Shown here piece by piece: positions 8,719 to 17,357 of a DNA stretch of 64,000 nucleotides. Every line of letters starts with the position of its first letter. The stretch's first letter is position 1. Under the pieces are notes generated by a model that worked only from the letters and a program-made list of their open reading frames with translations, did not search any database and was not told the origin of the DNA. The position numbers were made by a program, and so were the translations under genes. Source of the DNA: an uncultured Anaerotruncus sp. (lineage in GTDB: Bacteria > Bacillota > Clostridia > Oscillospirales > Acutalibacteraceae); assembly GCA_900539775.1 (NCBI GenBank), contig UQDL01000004.1, positions 62,001 to 126,000 of the forward strand. The letters run 5' to 3'.

Positions 8719-8719
8719 T

Positions 8720-8881
8720 ATGAACAAAAAAAAGAAATCAAGCACGCCGGAGATTAAAAAAATAATAGATCTGACCGCATATTTCAGCCCGATAACAAAA
8801 GAAAGCGATTTAAGCTATGAAGCCGAGGGCAAAAAAAGAGACAACGACCGCGACTCAACAACTCCAACGATAAATAATTAA
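8720..8881 (+). CDS. Small charged protein (53 residues), unrecognised
   Basis: An ATG at 8720 opens a 53-codon frame ending with TAA at 8881. The product starts with a lysine-rich block (MNKKKKSSTPEIKKI), has a short hydrophobic middle (IDLTAYFSPIT) and ends in a charged, Asp/Arg-rich tail. A near-perfect GAGGTGG site lies 6 bases before the start, inside the right arm of the preceding hairpin. The protein matches no family I know. Its frame, start site and placement between two hairpins make it a reasonable small gene, but the short length leaves room for chance. Confidence 0.5.
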   Translation: MNKKKKSSTPEIKKIIDLTAYFSPITKESDLSYEAEGKKRDNDRDSTTPTINN

Positions 8882-8885
8882 ACAC

Positions 8886-8921
8886 AAAAAGCCCGAATAT
8901 ATCGTTTGATATATTCGGGCA
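8886..8921 (-). terminator. Intrinsic terminator of the S4-domain gene (possibly bidirectional)
   Basis: A 13-bp stem (GCCCGAATATATC and its complement) with a four-base loop is followed on the minus strand by five T. It ends the S4-domain gene and can also close the small plus-strand ORF. Confidence 0.85.
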
Positions 8922-8925
8922 TATC

Positions 8926-9654
8926 TTATTTATAAACAAATATTTGCAACACCGTGCGCCCTTTTTTTGTTGAGCCGAGCACATTGCCGCACTTAAACCT
9001 GCCGCTGCCTCTTACCGAAACGATATCGCCGGGTTTAACATTATAAGAAAAATTTTCGCACAGAGCACTGTTCACAAACACTTTGCGCTGAACAAACAGT
9101 TCTTTAACTCCGCTGCGTGAAAAATTATAAACCGCCGCCGCAAGCACATCAAGCCTGAGCGATGCCACAATTATTTCTTTTTCCTCCGGCTCTGCCACGG
9201 CACCTGCAGGCAGATTTTGCACAACACGGCATTTAACGCAGGTGTGGCGCACTTTATCAAGATTTTGCACCACATAATCTGCAATTGAATCAAGACAAAA
9301 AATATAGCCCGTGTTGTTTTTAACAACAATATCTCCGAGCACACTTCGCTTTATTCCGAGCCCCATAAGCGAACCGAGAAAATCACGGTGCAAAAGCTTA
9401 TCCGCAAATTTTTGCGAAAGCGGCGCTGCCTCCACAATTTTTATTGGAAATTCGGCATATTCACACCCGTTTCCAAATGCGGCAACAGCTCTTTCGGCGC
9501 CGTCATATCCGCCGAATGTTACATAATCGCAAGGCAGGGCCAGCGATGAAAGCTCGCTTTGATCCTCCATATTCAAAAAATCGGAAAAGGTTACATAGCA
9601 GCGCTCACTTGCTCTTTCGGCAAGCTCCGAGAGCCTTTTTTCTGACATATCCAT
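8926..9654 (-). CDS. S4-domain RNA-binding protein, YlmH-like
   Basis: The protein (242 residues from the ATG at 9654) has the YlmH layout. An N-terminal alpha/beta domain contains CDYVTFGGYDGAERAV, a middle domain reads LLHRDFLGSLMGLGIKRSVLGDIVVKNN, and a C-terminal S4 RNA-binding domain spans about residues 170-242 (LRLDVLAAAVYNFSRSG, KPGDIVSVRGSGRF). YlmH proteins bind stalled or split ribosomal subunits and are linked to cell-division gene clusters in Gram-positives. Here it stands alone, downstream of the etfA terminator. A longer frame to 9690 would start with TTG inside that terminator hairpin, so I chose the internal ATG, although its ribosome-binding site is weak. The ATG at 9648 is an alternative. 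Confidence 0.85.
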   Translation of the reverse strand: MDMSEKRLSELAERASERCYVTFSDFLNMEDQSELSSLALPCDYVTFGGYDGAERAVAAFGNGCEYAEFPIKIVEAAPLSQKFADKLLHRDFLGSLMGLGIKRSVLGDIVVKNNTGYIFCLDSIADYVVQNLDKVRHTCVKCRVVQNLPAGAVAEPEEKEIIVASLRLDVLAAAVYNFSRSGVKELFVQRKVFVNSALCENFSYNVKPGDIVSVRGSGRFKCGNVLGSTKKGRTVLQIFVYK

Positions 9655-9661
9655 AAAACAC

Positions 9662-9700
9662 CAAAAAGCGGTGCCCGTTTTGCAGGGCAACCGCTTTCTT
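9662..9700 (-). terminator. Intrinsic terminator of the butyrate operon, after etfA
   Basis: An AAGCGGTTGCCC/GGGCACCGCTT stem is followed by five T on the minus strand. It lies between the etfA stop and the S4-domain gene. Confidence 0.85.
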
Positions 9701-9708
9701 CAATCTGA

Positions 9709-10761
9709 TTATTTTGCTGCTTTTCTTGCCTTAACAGCTTCTGTGATAAGGGGAACGATTTTATTTAAATCGCCAACGATGCCGTAATCCGCAACATCAA
9801 AAATAGGAGCGCTTTCGTCCTTGTTTATTGCGATTATGATATCTGATTCTTCCATACCTGCAGTGTGCTGAATTGCACCGCTGATGCCGATGGCAAAATA
9901 AACATTCGGGCGAACCGTTTTGCCCGTTTGGCCAACCTGAAGATCCTTAGGAAGCCAGCCGTTATCAACAACTGCCCTTGAGCATGAAACTGTTCCGCCG
10001 AGGGCATCTGCAAGATCTTCAAGAAGCTTGAAGTTTTCTTTGCTGCCTACGCCGCGCCCGCCTGAAACAAGAATTTTTGCCTGCTGAATATCAACAACGG
10101 TTTCAACGGATTTAACAACTTCAAGAATTTCAACATAACAATTGTTTTCTTCAAGCTGAGGATTAAATTCAATAACCTGAGCCTTTGCATTTTCAACAGG
10201 AGCAATCTTTTGCATAACGCCGGGGCGAACGGTTGCCATTTGCGGGCGGTTGTCCGGGCAAGCAATTGTTGCGATTGTGTTGCCGCCGAATGCCGGGCGA
10301 GTCATAAGAAGCTGATTGTGCTTTTGCTCTTTATTCGGAAGAGGATTAAGCGGAAAATCGCCGATTTCAAGCACTGTGCAGTCTGCCGTTAAGCCTGTGC
10401 CGACTCTTGCCGAAACACGGGGGCCGAGATCACGGCCGATAGCCGTTGCGCCAACAAGCATTATCTCCGGCTTATATTCATTGATAGCTGCTGCAAGAGC
10501 CTGAGTATAAGGCTCTGTTCTGTAAGTTTCAAGCACGGGATTATCAATAACAATAACCTTATCTGCGCCGTATTTTGCAAGCTCATCGGCAAGATTTGCA
10601 ACTTTGTAGCCGATAAGCACAGCCGTTACCTCTGTTTCAAGCTTTGCGGCAAGATCCTTTGCCTTGCCAAGCAGTTCAAAAGCGATGGGGCTGATTTCGT
10701 TATCCACCTGCTGAGCGTAAATGAAAACACCCTTATACTGTTCTATATTTTCTGTAATCAT
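9709..10761 (-). CDS. etfA: Electron transfer flavoprotein, alpha subunit
   Basis: EtfA (350 residues) binds FAD and, with EtfB, passes electrons to the acyl-CoA dehydrogenase. The C-terminal FAD-binding domain is clear: ILVSGGRGVGSKENFKLLEDLADALGG, SRAVVDNGWLPKDLQVGQTGKTVRPNVYFAIGISGAIQHTAGM and IIAINKDESAPIFDVADYGIVGDL. The N-terminal domain has the GATAIGRDLGPRVSARVGTGLTADCT block. In butyrate producers this protein forms the bifurcating Bcd/EtfAB complex that couples crotonyl-CoA reduction by NADH to ferredoxin reduction. It follows etfB by 13 bases and is the last gene of the operon. Confidence 0.97.
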   Translation of the reverse strand: MITENIEQYKGVFIYAQQVDNEISPIAFELLGKAKDLAAKLETEVTAVLIGYKVANLADELAKYGADKVIVIDNPVLETYRTEPYTQALAAAINEYKPEIMLVGATAIGRDLGPRVSARVGTGLTADCTVLEIGDFPLNPLPNKEQKHNQLLMTRPAFGGNTIATIACPDNRPQMATVRPGVMQKIAPVENAKAQVIEFNPQLEENNCYVEILEVVKSVETVVDIQQAKILVSGGRGVGSKENFKLLEDLADALGGTVSCSRAVVDNGWLPKDLQVGQTGKTVRPNVYFAIGISGAIQHTAGMEESDIIIAINKDESAPIFDVADYGIVGDLNKIVPLITEAVKARKAAK

Positions 10762-10774
10762 TATTCAGCCCTCC

Positions 10775-11560
10775 TTAGATGATATGCTTTTCTTCAAGCT
10801 TTGCGATAATATAATCTGCGGATTCCTGAGGAGTATCAAGCGCAACCTTTTCGCCTGCGCCCTTTCTTACCTTATCGGAAGCCTTTGCGATTTTTGTGGG
10901 TGAGCCGGAAAGGCCGATGTCTGAATCATCAACATCTTTAAGATCTGCTCTGCCCCAAACGGTGATATCTTTCTTATAAGCATCAAAAATGCCGCCCGGA
11001 GTCATATAGCGGGGATCATTAAGCTCTGAAAGAGCTGTGATAAGCACGGGCATTTTAGCCTTAAGCATATGATATCTGTCGTCAAACTGGCGCTTAACAA
11101 CAACACTGTCGCCCTCCACCTCAATTTTCTCTGCATAAGAAATAACGGGAATTCCGAGATGCTCTGCAATCTGAGGACCAACCTGAGCGGTATCGCCGTC
11201 TATTGCCTGGCGGCCTGTGATGATAATATCATAATCTATATTGCGAAGTGCGCCCGCAATTGTGCTTGAGGTTGCCCAAGTATCAGCACCGCCGAGAACT
11301 CTGTCTGTTACAAGAATGCCGTTGTCTGCGCCCATGGCCATAGCCTCACGCAAAACTTCCTCTGCCTTGGGAAGACCCATAGTAAGAGCAGTTACCTCTG
11401 CACCGAATTTATCTTTAATTCTGAGAGCAGCCTCAAGGCCTGCTTTATCATCAGGATTCATAATTGTGAGCATTGCCGCTCTGTTTAAAGTGCCGTCCGG
11501 ATTAAACTGAACTCCGCCTTTTGTATCCGGAACCTGCTTTATGCAAACTACTATTTTCAT
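10775..11560 (-). CDS. etfB: Electron transfer flavoprotein, beta subunit
   Basis: EtfB (261 residues) starts with the family motif MKIVVCIKQVPDTKGGVQFNPDG. It continues with MNPDDKAGLEAALRIKD and the DYDIIITGRQAIDGDTAQVGPQIAEHLG block that binds AMP or, in bifurcating members, FAD. It partners EtfA in the cytoplasm. Its position between bcd and etfA (13 bases on each side) is the usual butyrate-operon arrangement. The NADH-oxidising bifurcating type is inferred from this context and not proven from sequence alone. Confidence 0.97.
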   Translation of the reverse strand: MKIVVCIKQVPDTKGGVQFNPDGTLNRAAMLTIMNPDDKAGLEAALRIKDKFGAEVTALTMGLPKAEEVLREAMAMGADNGILVTDRVLGGADTWATSSTIAGALRNIDYDIIITGRQAIDGDTAQVGPQIAEHLGIPVISYAEKIEVEGDSVVVKRQFDDRYHMLKAKMPVLITALSELNDPRYMTPGGIFDAYKKDITVWGRADLKDVDDSDIGLSGSPTKIAKASDKVRKGAGEKVALDTPQESADYIIAKLEEKHII

Positions 11561-11573
11561 ATTCTGCTCCTCC

Positions 11574-12728
11574 TTACTTCAGCAAATTGCCGCTGATAAC
11601 CATACGCTGAACCTCGGAAGTGCCCTCGTAAATCTCTGTTATCTTAGCGTCACGCATCATGCGCTCTACTTCATATTCACGGATATAGCCGTAGCCGCCG
11701 AAGAGCTGAACAGCTTTAGTGGTTACATTCATAGCGGTTTCTGCAGCGAAAAGCTTAGCTTCTGCAGCTTCAAAGGAATAATTCTTTTGAGTTGCCTTTG
11801 CCATTGCAGCCTTATAAACAAGCATTTTTGCAGCCTCAACCTGAGCTGCCATATCTGCAAGCTGGAATTGAGTGTTTTGGAAAGCGCCGATTGATCTGCC
11901 AAACTGCTTTCTTTCCTTAACATAAGCAACTGTGCGATCAAGAGCACCCTCTGCAATGCCGAGAGCCTGAGCGGCAATACCTATGCGGCCGCCGTCAAGA
12001 GTGTGCATTGCGATTCCGAAGCCCTTGCCTCTGGGACCGAGGATATTATCCTTGGGAATTCTGCAATCCTGGAAAATAAGTTCATAAGTGGAAGAGCCGC
12101 GAATACCCATTTTCTTTTCTTTTGTGCCGAAAAGAAAGCCGGGTGCGGTTTTGGGAACGATAAATGCAGAGAAAAGCTTTTTCTTTCTGCCTCTTTTATC
12201 TTCAACAATATCGGTAACTGCAATAACGATATAAATATCTGCTTCTTTACCGTTTGTGATAAAGCATTTAGAGCCGTTGAGCACCCATTCATCGCCATCA
12301 AGCACAGCCTTTGTTTGCGCTCCCTGAGCATCAGTGCCGGCGCCCGGCTCCGTAAGAGCAAATGCGCCGAGCAGCTCGCCCGAAGCAAGAGGCTTTAAGA
12401 ACTTTTGCTTTTGATCTTCCGTGCCGTAAGTAAGAATGGGATCGCAGCAAAGCGAGGTGTGTGCGGAAACGATAACACTTGTTGTGGCACAAGCCTTTGC
12501 AAGCTCTTCAACGCACATAACATAAGTGAGGGGATCACAGCCCTGGCCGCCGTATTCCTTTGGAACGGGAATTCCGAGGAAGCCGAGCTTTTGCATTTTA
12601 GTTACGGTTTCTCTTGGGAATTGTTCGGTTTCATCTGTTTCAACAGCAAGCGGTTTTACTTCATTTTCAGTAAAATCAGCAAAAAGCTTTCTTGCCATTT
12701 CATGTTCTTTGCCGAAAGTAAAATCCAT
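11574..12728 (-). CDS. bcd: Butyryl-CoA dehydrogenase (short-chain acyl-CoA dehydrogenase)
   Basis: This 384-residue flavoenzyme reduces crotonyl-CoA to butyryl-CoA. Family markers in order are EYGGQGCDPLTYVMCVEEL, the FAD-binding FALTEPGAGTDAQGAQT block, MGIRGSSTYELIF, an RIGIAAQALGIAEGALD helix, the KAVQLFGGYGYIREYEVERMMRDAKI block and the catalytic Glu in EIYEGTSEVQ. Length is normal. It lies between hbd and etfB; the gap to hbd (about 180 bases) is the only long one in the operon and holds a GC-rich hairpin. Confidence 0.96.
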   Translation of the reverse strand: MDFTFGKEHEMARKLFADFTENEVKPLAVETDETEQFPRETVTKMQKLGFLGIPVPKEYGGQGCDPLTYVMCVEELAKACATTSVIVSAHTSLCCDPILTYGTEDQKQKFLKPLASGELLGAFALTEPGAGTDAQGAQTKAVLDGDEWVLNGSKCFITNGKEADIYIVIAVTDIVEDKRGRKKKLFSAFIVPKTAPGFLFGTKEKKMGIRGSSTYELIFQDCRIPKDNILGPRGKGFGIAMHTLDGGRIGIAAQALGIAEGALDRTVAYVKERKQFGRSIGAFQNTQFQLADMAAQVEAAKMLVYKAAMAKATQKNYSFEAAEAKLFAAETAMNVTTKAVQLFGGYGYIREYEVERMMRDAKITEIYEGTSEVQRMVISGNLLK

Positions 12729-12864
12729 ATTGATTTCCTTAGCCTTTCTGCCCGCCTATACGATAAATTTTCAAAGTTGCGCTGCGAGCTTGGCGCAATT
12801 ATATGCTGCAAAGCAGCGAAAATAACCTTGCCGAGCGATAAATTATTTCAAATCTACCACCGCA

Positions 12865-12891
12865 GCGGCGTGCACAAAAAATGCACGCCGC
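12865..12891 (-). promoter_or_regulatory. GC-rich intergenic hairpin between hbd and bcd
   Basis: A perfect 10-bp stem (GCGGCGTGCA and its complement) with a 7-base T-rich loop starts about 14 bases after the hbd stop. No T tract follows, so it is not a standard terminator. It could be an RNA-processing or stability element that sets the ratio of hbd to bcd-etfBA transcripts. The remaining 135 bases of the gap show no gene; a TATAAT-like box near 12800 lacks a good -35. Confidence 0.6.
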
Positions 12892-12905
12892 CGTGATTTC
12901 AGTTA

Positions 12906-13745
12906 TTATTTGCGATAGTCATAGAAGCCCACACCTGTTTTGCGGCCGAGCTTACCTGCACGAACCATCTTCTTAAGAAGAGTTGCGGGGCGATATTTGG
13001 GATCGCCTGTTTCGGAATAAATTGTTTCCATAATTGCAAGCACAATATCAAGGCCTACATAGTCACCGAGTTCAAGCGGGCCCATGGGATGATTTGCGCC
13101 GAGCTTCATTGCAGTGTCTATATCTTCAACGCTTGCAATGCCCATTTCATAAACGGTGATGCCCTCGTTGATAAGAGGAATAAGAATTCTGTTTACAACA
13201 AAGCCGGGAGCCTCGTTAACCTCAACGGGAGTTTTGCCGATTGCTACGGCAATTTCCTTAATTTTAGCAACCATATCGGCAGGAGTGTTTGCACCTGCGA
13301 TAACCTCAATAAGCTTCATAACGGGAGCGGGATTAAAGAAATGCATGCCGATAAGCGGTCTGTCAAGGCCTGCACCGATTTCCGTGATTGAAAGAGATGA
13401 TGTGTTTGTTGCAAACATACAATCCGGCTTAACGATTTCCTGAAGTTCCTTAAATGTTTGCTTTTTAACATCCATAACCTCAAGAGCAGCCTCTACGATA
13501 AGATCGCAATCCGAGCAAATTTCTTTGGTGCCCGTGGTGATTTTAGCAAGGATTGCATCTGCGGCAGCCTGATCCATTTTTCCCTTTGCAATTCTTTTTT
13601 CAAAGCCCTTTGCGATTTTGTTTTTGCCGTTTGCGGCAAATTCATTGTTAATATCGCAAAGTGCAACTTCATAACCTTCAACCTGTGCAAAAGCCTGAGC
13701 AATACCGGAGCCCATTGTGCCTGCGCCTATAATTCCGACTTTCAT
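12906..13745 (-). CDS. hbd: 3-hydroxybutyryl-CoA dehydrogenase
   Basis: This enzyme (279 residues) reduces acetoacetyl-CoA to 3-hydroxybutyryl-CoA with NAD(P)H. The Rossmann signature [18 protein letters not shown] opens the protein. The catalytic His lies in [17 protein letters not shown], and the C-terminal domain starts at [18 protein letters not shown] and carries [16 protein letters not shown] and the final [11 protein letters not shown]. All key residues are present. It sits 20 bases after crt and before the hairpin that precedes bcd. Confidence 0.97.
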   Translation of the reverse strand: MKVGIIGAGTMGSGIAQAFAQVEGYEVALCDINNEFAANGKNKIAKGFEKRIAKGKMDQAAADAILAKITTGTKEICSDCDLIVEAALEVMDVKKQTFKELQEIVKPDCMFATNTSSLSITEIGAGLDRPLIGMHFFNPAPVMKLIEVIAGANTPADMVAKIKEIAVAIGKTPVEVNEAPGFVVNRILIPLINEGITVYEMGIASVEDIDTAMKLGANHPMGPLELGDYVGLDIVLAIMETIYSETGDPKYRPATLLKKMVRAGKLGRKTGVGFYDYRK

Positions 13746-13765
13746 TTTAAATTCCTCCTGAATTA

Positions 13766-14551
13766 TTATTTGTTAATAAACGGCTTTTTAACCTTTTCCT
13801 TGTTTCGATCAAGGAAAAATGCCATGCCGTATTTTTGATCTTCTGTTTCAAAGCAATCACCGAAAAGCTTTTCTTCAATTTCAACTGCGCTTGAAATATC
13901 TGTTTGTAAACCTTGGTTAATTGCTTTTTTGCAATTGCGAACGGCTATTGGAGCGTTTGCCGCAATAATTGAAGCCATTTTCTTAGCTGCCGGCATAAGC
14001 TCTTCTATAGGATAAACAGCGTTTACAAGACCGATACGAAGAGCCTCGGGAGCCTTGATATTTCTTGCCGTGTAAATAAGCTGCTTTGCCATTCCAACGC
14101 CGACTGTTCTTGCAAGGCGCTGTGTGCCGCCGAAGCCGGGTGTAATTCCGAGGCCGACTTCAGGCTGGCCGAAAACAGCATTTTCGGAGCAAATTCTGAT
14201 ATCGCATGCCATTGAAATTTCACAGCCGCCGCCGAGAGCAAAACCGTTTACCGCAGCGATTACCGGAATGGGAAGATTTTCTAATTTAAGAAAAACATCG
14301 TTTCCTTTTTTGCCAAAAGCCTCGCCCTCTGCCTTTGTGAGTGTGCTCATTTCACCTATATCTGCGCCTGCAACAAATGATTTTTCGCCTGCACCCGTAA
14401 TGATAAGAGCACGAACGGTGTCAAAATCAATTGCATCAAGTGCCTCATTGATTTCATCAAGCACAGCGCTGTTGAGAGCGTTAAGAGCCTTTGGCCTGTT
14501 TATGGTTAATACGGCAACTGCGCCGTCTGCTTCATAATTTATAAATTCCAT
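13766..14551 (-). CDS. crt: Crotonase (3-hydroxybutyryl-CoA dehydratase)
   Basis: The 261-residue protein is an enoyl-CoA hydratase-fold enzyme that dehydrates 3-hydroxybutyryl-CoA to crotonyl-CoA. The oxyanion-hole segments [11 protein letters not shown] and [19 protein letters not shown] are present. The catalytic Glu pair lies in the latter and in [23 protein letters not shown] placed the start at the ATG 14551, with GGAG 6 bases upstream; a TTG at 14563 would lie in that ribosome-binding site. It follows thl by 27 bases. Confidence 0.96.
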   Translation of the reverse strand: MEFINYEADGAVAVLTINRPKALNALNSAVLDEINEALDAIDFDTVRALIITGAGEKSFVAGADIGEMSTLTKAEGEAFGKKGNDVFLKLENLPIPVIAAVNGFALGGGCEISMACDIRICSENAVFGQPEVGLGITPGFGGTQRLARTVGVGMAKQLIYTARNIKAPEALRIGLVNAVYPIEELMPAAKKMASIIAANAPIAVRNCKKAINQGLQTDISSAVEIEEKLFGDCFETEDQKYGMAFFLDRNKEKVKKPFINK

Positions 14552-14578
14552 TGCTATCTCCAAGTTTTAAACGAATAA

Positions 14579-15760
14579 TCAGTCTCTTTCAACAACCGTT
14601 GCACAGCCCATACCGCCGCCGATGCAAAGTGTTGCAAGGCCCTTCTTGGCATCTCTCTTTTCCATTTCATGAAGAAGAGTAACAAGAATACGGCAGCCCG
14701 AAGCACCAACAGGGTGACCGAGAGCAATTGCTCCGCCGTTAACATTAAGCTTTGAAGCATCAAGGCCGAGATCTCTTGCAACAGCGATAGACTGAGCAGC
14801 GAAAGCTTCGTTAGCCTCAATAAGGTCCATATCATCTACTGTGAGATCAAGCTTACTCATAAGCTTTCTGGTTGCTGCAACAGGACCGATGCCCATGATT
14901 GCAGGATCAACGCCTGCAAGAGCGCCGCCAACCCAAGTTGCCATAGGTTTAACGCCAAGCTCTTTTGCTTTTTCTTCGCTCATAACGATAACTGCGGCTG
15001 CACCGTCGTTAATGCCCGAAGAGTTGCCTGCTGTTACAATACCGTCCTTTTTGAATGCGGGGCGAAGTCTTGCAAGGCCTTCTGCGGTTGTGCCTGCACG
15101 GGGGCCTTCATCGGTGTCAAACACGATTGTTTCTTTTTTCTTTTTAACCTCAACAGGAACGATTTCGTCCTTAAACTTGCCCTCTGCTCTTGCTTTTTCG
15201 CATTTTTGCTGGCTGTTTGCCGCAAATTCATCAAGTTCTTCACGGGTGATGCCGTATTTTTCACAAACGTTTTCTGCCGTGATGCCCATATGATAATCAT
15301 TGAAAGCATCCCAAAGAGCATCATTAACCATAGTATCAACCATTGGAGCATTGCCCATTCTGTAGCCGTAACGAGCCTGCTTGAGTGCATAAGGAGCCAT
15401 GCTCATATTTTCCATACCGCCTGCAACAACTATATCTGCTTCGCCCGATTTAACCATTTGTGCCGCAAGATTTACACAATTAAGACCAGAGCCGCAAACA
15501 ACATTGATTGTTACAGCAGGAGCTTCGATTGGAAGACCTGCCTTAATAGCAGCCTGGCGTGCAACATTTTGGCCTTGGCCTGCCTGAATAACGCAGCCCA
15601 TATATACATGCTCTACTTCGGAAGCGGGAACGCCGGCTCTTTCAAGAGCATTTTTGATTACGATAGCGCCCAAATCAACAGCAGGAGTGCTGCTGAGAGT
15701 GCCGCCCATTGTGCCGATAGCGGTGCGGCAAGCACCGGCAAGAACAACTTTTCTAGACAT
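14579..15760 (-). CDS. thl: Acetyl-CoA acetyltransferase (thiolase)
   Basis: Thiolase (393 residues) condenses two acetyl-CoA to acetoacetyl-CoA, the first step towards butyryl-CoA. The nucleophilic Cys lies in [14 protein letters not shown] near residue 88, the His in [18 protein letters not shown] and the second Cys in CIGGGMGCA near the end. The N-terminal [11 protein letters not shown] segment is typical. It is the first gene of the thl-crt-hbd-bcd-etfB-etfA operon, with GAGGT 8 bases before the ATG and a strong promoter about 60 bases further upstream. The terminal butyryl-CoA transferase or butyrate kinase genes are not in the window. Confidence 0.97.
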   Translation of the reverse strand: MSRKVVLAGACRTAIGTMGGTLSSTPAVDLGAIVIKNALERAGVPASEVEHVYMGCVIQAGQGQNVARQAAIKAGLPIEAPAVTINVVCGSGLNCVNLAAQMVKSGEADIVVAGGMENMSMAPYALKQARYGYRMGNAPMVDTMVNDALWDAFNDYHMGITAENVCEKYGITREELDEFAANSQQKCEKARAEGKFKDEIVPVEVKKKKETIVFDTDEGPRAGTTAEGLARLRPAFKKDGIVTAGNSSGINDGAAAVIVMSEEKAKELGVKPMATWVGGALAGVDPAIMGIGPVAATRKLMSKLDLTVDDMDLIEANEAFAAQSIAVARDLGLDASKLNVNGGAIALGHPVGASGCRILVTLLHEMEKRDAKKGLATLCIGGGMGCATVVERD

Positions 15761-15787
15761 AATTATTACCTCACAATAAATTTAATT

Positions 15788-15808
15788 GCCTCGAATACAC
15801 GAGGCTTT
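15788..15808 (-). promoter_or_regulatory. Hairpin in the 5' leader of the thl operon
   Basis: A GCCTCG/CGAGGC stem with a 7-8 base loop lies between the predicted transcription start and the thl ribosome-binding site. On the minus strand it is followed by AATT, not T. On the plus strand it is followed by a T run, but no plus-strand gene needs a terminator here. It may stabilise the abundant butyrate mRNA. Confidence 0.5.
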
Positions 15809-15825
15809 ATTTTTTTTACAGCTCT

Positions 15826-15854
15826 ATAATAATATAGTTTCCGGTGATTGTCAA
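15826..15854 (-). promoter_or_regulatory. Promoter of the thl butyrate operon
   Basis: TTGACA (15854-15849) is separated by exactly 17 bases from TATTAT (15831-15826), a near-consensus housekeeping promoter. Its predicted start lies about 60 bases before the thl ATG. The rest of the 430-base gap up to 16190 shows only a CCGCTT/AAGCGG hairpin near 15950 and the terminator near 16150. Confidence 0.85.
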
Positions 15855-16132
15855 TAAATTAACAAATTTTCGGCAACTATAACAAAACAGGGCTGTTAAA
15901 TCAACATTTTTAGTGCAGATTTGAAGCGCTTAAAACGCCGCAAAGCCGCTTTGTTAAGCGGTTTTACGAGATTGTGCAAAAATTGTCATTCTTTTTAAAG
16001 CATTTATCATTCAGGCTTTTTTAAACGGTTTAATAATCATTTTTTTCGCAAAAAGACATAAAAACGGTTCATTCTATTTTCTGCTTTCAAGCCGCAAATA
16101 ACCGTGCTTCAAGTAAGTTTTTATTACGCCAA

Positions 16133-16168
16133 TAAAAACAAAACCCCGTAGAAAAACCTGCGGGGTAT
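16133..16168 (-). terminator. Intrinsic terminator of the anchored hypothetical gene
   Basis: A CCCCGCAGG/CTACGGGG stem with a T-rich loop is followed by TTTTGTTTTT on the minus strand, about 25 bases after the stop at 16191. Confidence 0.8.
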
Positions 16169-16190
16169 TTGATTGCTTATTGAATTTTAA

Positions 16191-17117
16191 TTAACCTTTT
16201 GTGCAATTGCGTTCTGCAAGATAATCATTGCTTGCCGGGAATGAATTTGTGTAAACAATATCAAGAGAAGCTTTCTTATCCTTGAACGAAAGAACATTTG
16301 CATGCTGCACATTGATATGAACGAGCATGGTGTATTCAGCACTGACAATTTCATTTGTGGCTGTGTTAATTGTTACAGTGCCTGTGCCGCCCTTATAATC
16401 AACCACAAAGTTTTCTTCAATTGTGCCCGATGAGAATGAAAGCACGCTGATTGAACCAACAACGGAACTGATGTCGCCGAGTGTGTTGAAGAAATGGCCC
16501 TGTGCGTCCTGTGCCGGCATAGAAAGAGTTACGGCTTTAGGCTGAATTGTGACAGAAATAGTGCCATCACCGTTATCCTTAACATTGGCCATAAGAACAT
16601 CTTCGGGAGTAAGAAGAGATTTGGAAACATCAATCTTCTGATCCGTTACTGTGTCATTACCGGGAACAAGGCTGCCGCTGGGCGGAAGTCCTTTAATGCC
16701 GCCGGTGAAGAGGCTGCCGAGAATTCCTGGAACAAGCTGATCAATCATGCTGATTGACTTGCCTTCAACAAGAAGATTCTTAACTTCGATATTCTCTGAG
16801 CCAACAAGTTTATACATTGTTGTGGGGCTGCCCTCATAAGTATAGGTTTCGCCCAATGTTTTAGTGTAGTTATAACACTCTACATAATAGTTTACAACAT
16901 CGTCAACAGTTTTGAATTCCTTACCGCCGTAAGTAGCCGGTTTGAACTCTTCGATAGTTGCAACATCTTCGGTTGATGTGTTATCCTCATTAACTGGAGC
17001 TGCTGCTGCGCCGCCTCGTTTTACAAAGCCGCATATAGCAATTAAAGCGATGATACTTATAACAAGAATAACCGCTAATATTTTATTGAACACATCGAGT
17101 CCGGTTTTAGCTTTCAT
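16191..17117 (-). CDS. Membrane-anchored extracytoplasmic protein, unrecognised
   Basis: From the ATG at 17117 (GGGGG site upstream) the protein has 308 residues. One hydrophobic helix spans about residues 10-34 (FNKILAVILVISIIALIAICG), followed by basic KR, which suggests an N-in anchor or uncleaved signal. The Cys there does not fit a lipobox. After an Ala/Asn/Thr-rich linker, the rest is beta-rich, with repeated V-T-I-type strands, and ends in DYLAERNCTKG. I know no family for it. The longer upstream frame to 17195 has no good ribosome-binding site. A TTGAAA-N17-TATTAT promoter sits about 25 bases upstream. Monocistronic. Confidence 0.75.
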   Translation of the reverse strand: MKAKTGLDVFNKILAVILVISIIALIAICGFVKRGGAAAAPVNEDNTSTEDVATIEEFKPATYGGKEFKTVDDVVNYYVECYNYTKTLGETYTYEGSPTTMYKLVGSENIEVKNLLVEGKSISMIDQLVPGILGSLFTGGIKGLPPSGSLVPGNDTVTDQKIDVSKSLLTPEDVLMANVKDNGDGTISVTIQPKAVTLSMPAQDAQGHFFNTLGDISSVVGSISVLSFSSGTIEENFVVDYKGGTGTVTINTATNEIVSAEYTMLVHINVQHANVLSFKDKKASLDIVYTNSFPASNDYLAERNCTKG

Positions 17118-17141
17118 ATAGAAATTCCCCCTTGCCTTATA

Positions 17142-17170
17142 ATAATAACCTATTCTTAAAAATATTTCAA
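17142..17170 (-). promoter_or_regulatory. Promoter of the anchored hypothetical gene
   Basis: TTGAAA (17170-17165), 17-base spacer, TATTAT (17147-17142). The start of transcription would fall about 20 bases before the ATG. Confidence 0.65.
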
Positions 17171-17282
17171 CAATTTTTATAAAATATTTTAACAAATTGT
17201 TTTTTTTATAAAATTATTAAATATATATTATAACATTTATATATGTTTGCCGCTTTTTGTGCAATTTTATTAACAATTTATA

Positions 17283-17310
17283 TTGCAATCGAGCGGCGTT
17301 GTGATAAAAT
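17283..17310 (+). promoter_or_regulatory. Likely promoter of the ClC exchanger gene
   Basis: TTGCAA (17283-17288) and TAAAAT (17305-17310) are 16 bases apart, about 48 bases before the chosen start codon. Confidence 0.55.
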
Positions 17311-17357
17311 TATTAAAAGAAGAAGTTAAATAAATCACGATTTTGGCAGGCAGGTTT

